Below are positions 7,863 to 13,751 of a stretch of 13,751 nucleotides of DNA, piece by piece; position 1 is the first letter of the stretch, and the number at the start of each line of letters is the position of its first letter. Position numbers and translations under genes: made by a program. The stretch comes from DATBSK01 sp040902705. Its GTDB lineage: Bacteria > Actinomycetota > Acidimicrobiia > IMCC26256 > PALSA-555. Under the pieces are notes generated by a model. That model ran no database searches, was not told the DNA's origin, and saw only the letters and a program-made list of their open reading frames with translations. Location of the stretch: NCBI GenBank assembly GCA_040902705.1, contig JBBDWT010000200.1:1-13751 (forward strand). Reading direction: 5' to 3'.

Positions 7863-9269
7863 GCCGGCCGTGGGCACGTCGGCCGCCACGAGGGTGACGA
7901 GCTGGTCGTTCGTCGGATCCTTCAGGCCCACGATCCGGTTCGCCTGGCGCGAGACGCAGTCCTCGAACAGGTTGCGCGCGAGGCGACCGTTCCCGAACGT
8001 CGGACCGTGGACCTGGCCGGCGAGGTAGGTCTTGACCGCCGCCCGCGCGCTCTCGTCGAGCGAGTAGTGGTGCTCCTTGCCGATCGACTCGAAGATCTCC
8101 ATCAGCTCTTCGTCGGTGTAGTCGGGGAAGTCGATCGTCTTCGAGAACCGTGACCGCAATCCCGGGTTCGAGTCGAGGAACTTCAGCATCGGCTCGGGGT
8201 ACCCGGCGACGATCACGATCAGGTCGTCGCGGTCGTCCTCCATGCGCTTGAGGAGCGTGGCGACCGCCTCGGCGCCGAAGTCCTGGTTGCTGTCGGTGAC
8301 GAGTGCGTAGGCCTCGTCGACGAACAGGATCCCGCCCTTCGCGTCGTCGCACGTCTCGTTCACCTTGGTGGCCGTCTGCCCCACGTACCCGGCGACGAGG
8401 CCCGACCGGTCGGTCTCGACGAGATGACCCTTCGAGACCACCTTCAACACCCTGTAGAAGCGCGCGAGCAGGCGCGCCACCGTGGTCTTGCCGGTGCCCG
8501 GGTTGCCGACGAACACGAGGTGCAGGCTGCGGTCGACCACCGGGAGGTTGCGCTCGCGACGTATGGTCTCGACGCGCACGAGGTTCGTGAGCAGGCGCAC
8601 CTCGGTCTTGACCGCTTCGAGACCCGTGAGCTCGTCGAGCGCGACGAGCAGCGACTCGACCGTGTCCTCGGGCTCGTCGGCCCTCTTCGCACCGCCGCCG
8701 GGCGTCTGCGTCGCCAGATCGGCCGGTCGTGCGACCTCGGCGGTGTCGATGCGACGCAGCATCATCGCCCGGAGGGTGTCGACGGCGAGCAGCTCTTCGC
8801 GGGTCGGCGTGGTGTCGATCGCGCACACGGCGTGCGCGATGCGCATCGCGGCTTCGTAGTAGTGCCACGAGTGCGCCGTGCCGTCGCGCGCGTCGGCCGT
8901 CACGATGGTCTCGAACAGTGGTGATGGGGTGATCGGGAACGCGCGGTGCTGGCGGATCCCGGCGCTGTCGCGCAGCGCGGCCGGCGTCGTGCCACGCAAC
9001 GACTCGAACCACGGTGCGAGCGCCTCCGCGAACGCGCGCAGCTCGGCGTCGCTGGGGTGTCCGTCGGCGGCGATGATGCTGGCGGCGACGGCCTGGGCCT
9101 CGAGCGCGGCGTCGCGCTCCACCGCGGAGGGCTCGGCGGCGGCGCCGGCCCGAGTCCGGAGCGCGCCGAGGATGCCCGTCAGCTCGGTGACGAACGCCCG
9201 GACCGGCTCCCCGAGGAGGCCGTCTCCACGGCCTCCCGCATCTCCCCCGTCTCCACCTGCTGGCGCCAC
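7854..9269 (-). CDS. CbbX/SpoVK-like AAA+ ATPase with N-terminal TerB-like segment
   Basis: AAA+ ATPase of about 471 residues. Residues about 225-470 match the CbbX/SpoVK/EccA-C group, whose members remodel protein complexes as hexamers. Walker A is GNPGTGKTT (255-263) and Walker B is ILFVDEA with Asp318 and Glu319. Family landmarks include GHLVETDRSGLVAGYVGQTA, sensor-1 region VIVAGYPEPM and arginine-finger region SNPGLRSRF. Residues about 50-110 (AASIIAADGHPSDAEL followed by FAEALAPWF) resemble the acidic helix-loop of TerB-like domains. GTG 9269, with GAGG upstream, is the preferred start and overlaps the hydrolase gene by 91 bp. GTG 9122 would avoid the overlap but removes a predicted helix. 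The open frame continues upstream to 10517 only as a shadow. It heads the binding-protein/VWA/PspA series and is probably its motor. Confidence 0.9.
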   Translation of the reverse strand: MAPAGGDGGDAGGRGDGLLGEPVRAFVTELTGILGALRTRAGAAAEPSAVERDAALEAQAVAASIIAADGHPSDAELRAFAEALAPWFESLRGTTPAALRDSAGIRQHRAFPITPSPLFETIVTADARDGTAHSWHYYEAAMRIAHAVCAIDTTPTREELLAVDTLRAMMLRRIDTAEVARPADLATQTPGGGAKRADEPEDTVESLLVALDELTGLEAVKTEVRLLTNLVRVETIRRERNLPVVDRSLHLVFVGNPGTGKTTVARLLARFYRVLKVVSKGHLVETDRSGLVAGYVGQTATKVNETCDDAKGGILFVDEAYALVTDSNQDFGAEAVATLLKRMEDDRDDLIVIVAGYPEPMLKFLDSNPGLRSRFSKTIDFPDYTDEELMEIFESIGKEHHYSLDESARAAVKTYLAGQVHGPTFGNGRLARNLFEDCVSRQANRIVGLKDPTNDQLVTLVAADVPTAGQT

Positions 9270-10177
9270 GGCCCCATCCTCGCATCCAGCCAGCCCGCGA
9301 CCACTGCGAGGAGGCGGTCGGGCGCCTCGAGCTGAGGCGCGTGGCCAACTCCGTCGAGCACCTCGAGGTCGAGTGCCGGGTGGCGCACGGCGGCCGTCCG
9401 TGCGAGGCCGACCGGCACGAGGCGGTCCTCCTCGCCGTGGACGAGCAGGGTCGGGCGGGCGGCGCTCGCCGCGGCGAGGTCGAGGTCGGCCCGGCCCCGG
9501 CTGAGCTCCAGGAGCATCGTGCGGGCGGCGTCGGCGTACGCCGCGGCTGCCTCGGGATACGCGAAGCGCTCCGCGGCCAGGTGGATGAGGCGCTGGCGCA
9601 CCGCCGGGTCGAGCCGGGAGCGATCGACGAGGCACAGCGTGAGCGTGTCGTCGACGAGGCGGTCGGGCCCGATCATCCGGGCCCGAGTCGCGATCGCGCG
9701 CCGTCCGAGCGCCGGCATCATCAGCGGCCCGAAGCGAGCCAGGCGCCACCAGTCGGACGGACCGACGCGCCCCCACGAGAGCGCGGGGTTCACGAGCACG
9801 AGTGCGTCGACGAGCTCGGGTCGTCGCGCGGCGACACCGCTGCCGATCACTGCTCCCATCGAGTTCCCGATCACGACCGCCGGTCCGATGTCGTCGAGCA
9901 AAGACTCGACGAGCGCGCGGTTCGTGGCGATCGTCGCCTCGCGGTCGGGCGCGCGCGTGCGCCCGAACCCGACGAGGTCGATCGCGGTCACCGGTGCGTC
10001 GAGCCGATCGGCCAGGAGCTGTCCGAACGGCAGCCACGAGATCGTGTTGGCGCCGAGCCCGTGGACGAGGAGGACACGCCGCGCGTCGGAGGCGGCGACG
10101 CCGGTTGCGGGTCGCCACTCGACCGCGTGGACCCGCACGCCGTCGATCTCCAGTGGATGTGCGCGCCCCGTGTTCAT
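9179..10177 (-). CDS. Alpha/beta-fold hydrolase
   Basis: Soluble alpha/beta hydrolase of about 332 residues. It shows the oxyanion-hole motif LLVHGLGANT, a nucleophile elbow GNSMG with Ser106, the acid in GEEDRLVP (Asp251) and the catalytic His in GVGHAPQ (His279). These make a complete triad, and the spacing fits esterases and C-C bond hydrolases of this superfamily. The substrate cannot be told. About 30 residues (MGPWRQQVETGEMREAVE onward) extend past the normal family end and overlap the ATPase gene. Two ATGs, 10183 and 10177, are possible; the second fits a leaderless transcript from a TACACT box. The longer frame reaching 11209 runs through the opposite-strand gene and is rejected. It may share a transcript with the ATPase gene, although its link to the stress-like cluster is only positional. 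Confidence 0.9.
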   Translation of the reverse strand: MNTGRAHPLEIDGVRVHAVEWRPATGVAASDARRVLLVHGLGANTISWLPFGQLLADRLDAPVTAIDLVGFGRTRAPDREATIATNRALVESLLDDIGPAVVIGNSMGAVIGSGVAARRPELVDALVLVNPALSWGRVGPSDWWRLARFGPLMMPALGRRAIATRARMIGPDRLVDDTLTLCLVDRSRLDPAVRQRLIHLAAERFAYPEAAAAYADAARTMLLELSRGRADLDLAAASAARPTLLVHGEEDRLVPVGLARTAAVRHPALDLEVLDGVGHAPQLEAPDRLLAVVAGWLDARMGPWRQQVETGEMREAVETASSGSRSGRSSPS

Positions 10178-10186
10178 GCGCATGAA

Positions 10187-10192
10187 AGTGTA
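10187..10192 (-). promoter_or_regulatory. Candidate -10 box (TACACT) for the hydrolase-led operon
   Basis: TACACT on the - strand fits TANNNT. It ends 3 bases before ATG 10183 and 9 before ATG 10177, so a start 6-9 bases downstream would produce a transcript with little or no leader beginning near the second ATG. The hexamer sits in the 15-bp gap between two divergent genes. No convincing -35 is seen. Confidence 0.4.
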
Positions 10193-10198
10193 TGCGGA

Positions 10199-11002
10199 GT
10201 GACCGGTGAGCCCGATGACGCGTCCGCGCGCGTTCCCGACGACACCTGGGGTGTCGACTTCTTCCAGCAGGGCACGACGCGCTGGCTGGGCGGGTTCGTG
10301 CGATTGCTCCGCGTCGGCGAACGGTGCTGGTACTGGGCGTACCTCGTCGGTTCGGACCTCGGGCTCGTCGTGGTGCGCGACCACGAGGTGACGCCCCCGC
10401 GCCGGGACGTGGTGCTCGACGTGCGCGCCGACGGGCTCTGGGCGGAGCTCGTGTGCGAGACGCCGGGTGAGCACTGGACGATCGGGCTCGAGGCGTTCGC
10501 GGTCCGGCTCGATGCACCGGTGGACGCCCTGCACGGTGAGATCGGTGAGCGGTTGCCCGTTGGGCTCGACCTGGAGTGGGAGACGGGCGACGTGGGTCCG
10601 CCCCCCACGATCGGGGGTTCGGTGCACGGCGACGTGCTGGTCGCGGCGGATCGGATCGAGCTCGACGGCGCCGGTGTGTTCAGGAGGACGACCGCGCCGG
10701 AGACGGGGTGGCCGACCGCGTGGTCGGGCGCGCTGCTGCTCGATCGGCCCGCGTCGTGGGTCTCCGTGGGGCGGGTCGAGAGTGGGACCACGATCGACGG
10801 TCTGCCCGTCCCGTTGGCCGGAGAGCTCGCGGACGGACGCACCGTCCGCTGCGAGGCCCGTGCGGTGGTCCCGGTTCCCCTGCAGGTCGAGGCCAGTGGG
10901 CGTGGATCGGTGCTGATGCGAGTATTGACCCGCGTGCATGGTGACGGGGGAGTGACGGGTTCGGGGTGGCTGGAGATGCTGCACTCGCGGGTGCCGGCAT
11001 GA
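10199..11002 (+). CDS. Uncharacterised beta-rich protein
   Basis: I do not recognise this 267-residue protein. It has no signal peptide or membrane helix. Composition and alternating hydrophobic pattern suggest beta strands through most of its length (RCWYWAYLVGSDLGLVVV, DVVLDVRADGLWAELVC, SVHGDVLVAADRIELDGAGV). The last part, with IELDGAGVFRRTTAPETGW, faintly recalls the lipocalin-like AttH/DUF7064 group in which a short strand is followed by a conserved Trp-containing turn, but this is not enough for a call. The only in-frame start near the 5' end is GTG 10199; no ribosome binding site is evident. Codon use is as biased as in neighbouring genes, so it is probably real. Its stop overlaps an in-frame ATG of the next gene (ATGA at 10999-11002), though a better start exists further on. 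Confidence 0.75.
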   Translation: MTGEPDDASARVPDDTWGVDFFQQGTTRWLGGFVRLLRVGERCWYWAYLVGSDLGLVVVRDHEVTPPRRDVVLDVRADGLWAELVCETPGEHWTIGLEAFAVRLDAPVDALHGEIGERLPVGLDLEWETGDVGPPPTIGGSVHGDVLVAADRIELDGAGVFRRTTAPETGWPTAWSGALLLDRPASWVSVGRVESGTTIDGLPVPLAGELADGRTVRCEARAVVPVPLQVEASGRGSVLMRVLTRVHGDGGVTGSGWLEMLHSRVPA

Positions 11003-11056
11003 GCTCCGACCGCGTCGACCCACCGAGGACCACGGGGACCAACCGCACACGACCAT

Positions 11057-11062
11057 GGGGAG
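11057..11062 (+). promoter_or_regulatory. Ribosome binding site GGGGAG deciding the start at 11068
   Basis: GGGGAG lies 5 bases ahead of ATG 11068, which is favoured over the in-frame ATG at 10999 that overlaps the previous stop codon. Confidence 0.55.
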
Positions 11063-11067
11063 CGCGC

Positions 11068-12147
11068 ATGAGCGATGTCTCGACCTTGCCCGACACGCCC
11101 GCGGTGGCGCCGCGTCACTCGGCGGCGCTGATCGTCGCGGCGACGCTCGCGTTCGTCGGCGCCGCACTGACCGTCGGCGCGCTGTTCCCCGACTACTGGG
11201 ACACGCCACCGATCGCGCTCGTCGACCAGACCGGGCTGCTCGCGAGCACGGTGGTGTTCGCCGTGGGCCTGCTGGTCGCGGGCGCGCTGCTGCTCGGGCC
11301 GCGATCGGCGCCGATCGGCGCGGCGACGCTCGCGATCATGGTGGTGGTCGCGTTGCAGCCACGCGTGTTCGACGCGGTGCGCCTGGGCGAGTCGAGCGGG
11401 CCGAAGGCGGGGACGGGCTTCGCGCTCATGACGGCTGGCCTCGTCCTGGCGATCGTCGCCGCGGTGCTGGGTGCGGTGGTCGCGCTGGGACCCCGCGAGT
11501 GGTCCCTGAAGGGCGGCGCCCGCTCCCTCACCGTGCTCGCCGCGTTGACGGGGTTCGCCGCGGCCGTCGGGTACGGCATGAACCCGTTCTCGGTCGAAGG
11601 CGCCACCACCTTCCGGAACCAGACGTACGACATCGGCTTCGGGAGCCCGCTCGAGCCGCTGCCCCGCCAGCTCTGGTCCGCGCTGCTGGTCGTCGTCGCG
11701 CTCACCGTCGTCCCGCCGATCGCGGTCGCGGTGGGCGGGCGGCTCGGGACGGGGCTCGCACTCGGGTTGCTCTTCGCGATCGGGGGGATCGCGGCGGGGC
11801 GCGTCGGAACGGTCTTCGGGACGCTCGACGGCATCGACTCCGACTTCGCGGGCGCCGAAGGGACGTGGACGTTCCTCGCCGCCGGCGGCGCCACGCTGAT
11901 CATGACGGGTGCCGGGCTCGCCGCGGGTGGCGCACGCCGGCCACGCCCCCCGACGCGCGCGCCGGTGCAGGCGACGGTGCCCCCGCCCCCGCCGGCGGCC
12001 GGTGAGCCGACGTACCCCGTGGTGGTCGGCGACACCCCCGAGGCGATCGACTCCACCCCCGACGACGACGCCACGCGCGCGAGGGTCGACCCGATGCCGC
12101 CAGCGACGCCGAAGCCTGCATCCGACGAGGAGAGTCCGCGAGACTGA
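11068..12147 (+). CDS. Multi-pass membrane protein with proline-rich tail, function unknown
   Basis: Unrecognised integral membrane protein of 359 residues. Seven or eight Ala/Val/Leu/Gly-rich helices are visible: about 18-40, 52-73, 80-97, 112-137, 150-168, 198-222, 225-245 and 265-288. A polar loop between helices 5 and 6 (GATTFRNQTYDIGFGSPLEP) is probably extracytoplasmic. From about residue 290 the protein becomes a disordered tail rich in Pro, Ala, Thr and acidic residues (PVQATVPPPPPAAGEPTYP). ATG 11068 has a good ribosome binding site. Starting at 10999 would add 23 basic residues and give an ATGA overlap with the upstream gene. The two are probably co-transcribed. The MOSC gene begins 4 bp after its stop. 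Confidence 0.8.
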   Translation: MSDVSTLPDTPAVAPRHSAALIVAATLAFVGAALTVGALFPDYWDTPPIALVDQTGLLASTVVFAVGLLVAGALLLGPRSAPIGAATLAIMVVVALQPRVFDAVRLGESSGPKAGTGFALMTAGLVLAIVAAVLGAVVALGPREWSLKGGARSLTVLAALTGFAAAVGYGMNPFSVEGATTFRNQTYDIGFGSPLEPLPRQLWSALLVVVALTVVPPIAVAVGGRLGTGLALGLLFAIGGIAAGRVGTVFGTLDGIDSDFAGAEGTWTFLAAGGATLIMTGAGLAAGGARRPRPPTRAPVQATVPPPPPAAGEPTYPVVVGDTPEAIDSTPDDDATRARVDPMPPATPKPASDEESPRD

Positions 12148-12151
12148 CCCC

Positions 12152-12631
12152 GTGTTCGAGGGGAGGGTCGTCGCGATCTACGTCGCGCCGGGTGAGGGCG
12201 CGCCCATGGAGGCACGCGACGAGGTGCGGGCGCTGGCCGGCAAGGGCCTCGAGGGCGATCGCTACGCGATCGACGCAGGCAAGTACTCGGGGACGAAGGT
12301 CGGCAAGCGTGCGATCACGCTCATCGAGCGCGAGGCCGTGGAGGCTGCGCGCACGGAGTACGGGGTCGAGCTCGAGGAGTCGGAGACGCGGCGCAACCTG
12401 GTCACCGAGGGCATGCCGGTGAACCATCTCGTGGGCAAGGAGTTCACGGTCGGAGGTGTGCCGATGCGGGGCTACGACCTCGCCGAGCCGTGCACCTACC
12501 TCGAGGGCCTCACGCGTGAGGGGATCCGCAGGTCACTCGTCCACCGTGGTGGCCTGCGGGCGGAGATCCTCGACGACGGCCCCATCCGCGTCGGCGACGT
12601 CGTGCGTCTCGTCGGCCCCGACCCGGCATGA
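12152..12631 (+). CDS. MOSC domain-containing protein
   Basis: Stand-alone MOSC domain (molybdenum cofactor sulfurase C-terminal domain) of 159 residues. This family uses a conserved cysteine to carry sulfur or to bind molybdenum cofactor. Visible landmarks are KGLEGDRYA, ITLIEREAVEAA, RRNLVTEGMPVNHLVGKEF, and EPCTYLEGL with the invariant Cys114. Near the end are HRGGLRAEIL and IRVGDVVRL. It is about the usual length of single-domain bacterial MOSC proteins and lacks the N-terminal beta-barrel domain of YcbX. GTG 12152 is the only reasonable in-frame start; the frame overlaps the previous gene's coding sequence upstream. It starts 4 bp after the membrane gene, so co-transcription is expected. 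Whether it serves a molybdoenzyme cannot be judged, since none is in the window. Confidence 0.92.
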   Translation: MFEGRVVAIYVAPGEGAPMEARDEVRALAGKGLEGDRYAIDAGKYSGTKVGKRAITLIEREAVEAARTEYGVELEESETRRNLVTEGMPVNHLVGKEFTVGGVPMRGYDLAEPCTYLEGLTREGIRRSLVHRGGLRAEILDDGPIRVGDVVRLVGPDPA

Positions 12632-12642
12632 TCCCGACGCCG

Positions 12643-12648
12643 TAGCCT
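12643..12648 (+). promoter_or_regulatory. Candidate -10 box (TAGCCT) for leaderless DUF1214 transcript
   Basis: TAGCCT matches TANNNT and ends 8 bases before ATG 12657, the spacing expected when transcription begins at the start codon. No Shine-Dalgarno sequence is present in the 25-bp gap. The -35 region is unremarkable. Confidence 0.45.
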
Positions 12649-12656
12649 CTCCGGCC

Positions 12657-13751
12657 ATGCCGGAAGCCAGCCAGTACGAGACCGCCGCCGTCGTCCACGA
12701 GCTGCTCGACGCGGTCCAGTCGCTCGACACCCGCTTCTTCGAGGGGCCCAACGCGCTCCAGGACGACCAGTCGGTGCTCGAGGGCTACAAGTGGATGTTC
12801 TCCATCCTGCAGGTCGCGCTCGACGTGCAGGTGTGGGCCGACCCCGCGAACCCGCGGTTCGTCGAGATCGTCGGCCCCTACAAGAAGTGGGGCGGTGACA
12901 ACTCCGACGCGTACTACCTGCACGCACCGATCGATCCCGACGTCACGTACCGCGTGCGCGGGCAGATCGGCGACGCGTGCTACCTGTCGCTCTCCGTCTA
13001 CGGCGGCCCGCGCGACGGGCGCTACTCGACGCGCATCGTCGGCACGGTCAACGACCGTGACGACCTCGACATCGGTCCCGACGGCACGTTCGAGCTGATG
13101 CTGGCGCGTGAGCGCCCCACCGGGTGGGAGGGCCCGTTCCTCCAGCTCGAGGACGACGCCGTCGTCGCGATCACGCGCGACTACCTCGAAGACCCGTTCC
13201 GCGGGACGCGGTGCACGTGGCACATCGAGGCGGTCGACCCGCCGCCGACGGTTCGACTCGACGACGCCGACCTCGCGCGCCGCTTCCGCGCTGCGCTCAC
13301 GTGGGTGCAGGAGCAGGCGCAGATGGTGCCGCTCGGCCTGGGGGAACCGAACCACGTCGACGACCCGTACCCGGTGCCGCAGGAGACCTTCGGGTGGGCC
13401 GCCGGCGACGCGTCGTACGCGATGGGCAGCTTCGATCTCGGGGACGACGAGGCCCTCGTGCTCGAGGGCCGGTCACCCGAGTGCGCGTTCTGGAACTGCT
13501 GTCTGTGGAACCCGTTCCTGCACACCTACAACTACGACTACGAGCAGGTGACCATCAACGGTGCGCAGACCTCGTACGAGGCCGACGGTTCGTGGAAGCT
13601 GGTCATCGCACACGTTGACCCCGGCATCCCGAACTGGATCTCGACCCAGGGTCACCCGCGCGGCCGCATCTGGTTCCGCTGGTTCTCCCCGTCCGCCACC
13701 CCCGACCCGATCACCGCCGAGGTCGTGAAGCTTCAGGCTTTTGGCGGGGGG
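12657..13751 (+). CDS. DUF1214 domain-containing protein, 3' end outside window
   Basis: The frame is open without a stop from ATG 12657 to the last base, 365 codons. The C-terminal half matches the DUF1214 family: an ECAFWNCCLWNPF segment, then NYDYEQVTINGAQ, SWKLVIAHVDPG and NWISTQGHPRGRIWFRW. The N-terminal part (LEGYKWMFSILQVALDVQVWA, VGPYKKWGGDNSDAYYLHAP, YRVRGQIGDACYLSLSVYGG) is the usual companion region of actinobacterial members. There is no signal peptide. The biochemical role of the family is unknown. The start follows the MOSC stop by 25 bp, with a possible leaderless promoter. The homology ends close to the window edge, so little of the protein is likely to be missing. The last bases are T-rich and unlike the rest. 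Confidence 0.88.
   Translation, partial: MPEASQYETAAVVHELLDAVQSLDTRFFEGPNALQDDQSVLEGYKWMFSILQVALDVQVWADPANPRFVEIVGPYKKWGGDNSDAYYLHAPIDPDVTYRVRGQIGDACYLSLSVYGGPRDGRYSTRIVGTVNDRDDLDIGPDGTFELMLARERPTGWEGPFLQLEDDAVVAITRDYLEDPFRGTRCTWHIEAVDPPPTVRLDDADLARRFRAALTWVQEQAQMVPLGLGEPNHVDDPYPVPQETFGWAAGDASYAMGSFDLGDDEALVLEGRSPECAFWNCCLWNPFLHTYNYDYEQVTINGAQTSYEADGSWKLVIAHVDPGIPNWISTQGHPRGRIWFRWFSPSATPDPITAEVVKLQAFGGG

Noticed and set aside
9341..10198. Extension of the + strand frame of the unknown beta-rich gene
   Set aside because: It runs antisense through the hydrolase and yields low-complexity charged sequence. The plausible start is GTG 10199.
9270..10517. Upstream extension of the ATPase frame
   Set aside because: It gives an Arg/Pro/Ala-rich sequence antisense to or out of frame with the hydrolase, whose triad is complete in another frame.

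Overview
The window is about 70% GC, with dense genes, very short intergenic gaps and a strong G/C bias at third codon positions. Together with the gene families present (a Thermus/actinobacterial-type malate dehydrogenase, an actinobacterial PspA, a secreted substrate-binding/VWA protein, a DUF1214 protein), this suggests a chromosome segment of a high-GC actinomycete. A member of the Acidimicrobiia or a relative fits, but that is inference; no rRNA or unique marker gene is present. I see no tRNA or rRNA gene, insertion sequence, CRISPR array or phage gene, and no gap over 300 bases without a gene.

Layout. Left (+ strand, 1-2132): the 3' part of malate dehydrogenase, an Ogt-type DNA alkyltransferase and a TMEM175-like channel protein. 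Centre (- strand, 10177 down to 2161), read in transcription order: an alpha/beta hydrolase; a CbbX-like AAA+ ATPase with an N-terminal TerB-like segment; a membrane-anchored substrate-binding-like protein; a secreted substrate-binding plus VWA protein; a two-TM protein with a long helical tail; PspA/IM30; and an exported purple-acid-phosphatase-like enzyme. Right (+ strand, 10199-13751): an unrecognised beta-rich protein, a multi-pass membrane protein with a proline-rich tail, a MOSC-domain protein, and a DUF1214 protein that runs off the window.

The most interesting part is 3189-9269. Two solute-binding-like proteins without a transporter, a VWA MIDAS domain, a AAA+ remodelling ATPase with a TerB-like segment, a two-TM protein and PspA sit in one unidirectional cluster. 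I infer a cell-envelope stress or surveillance module related to the TerB/VWA/AAA/PspA gene networks known around tellurium-resistance genes. The exported parts could sense or bind, and the ATPase and PspA could act at the inner face of the membrane. This has to be tested; the sequence shows only domains and gene order.

Small-scale signals include a G-quadruplex-forming 8-bp tandem array ahead of the phosphatase gene, a 14-bp triplication that contains the stop codon of the ATPase gene, a 91-bp gene overlap, and three TANNNT -10-like boxes placed where leaderless transcripts would begin.
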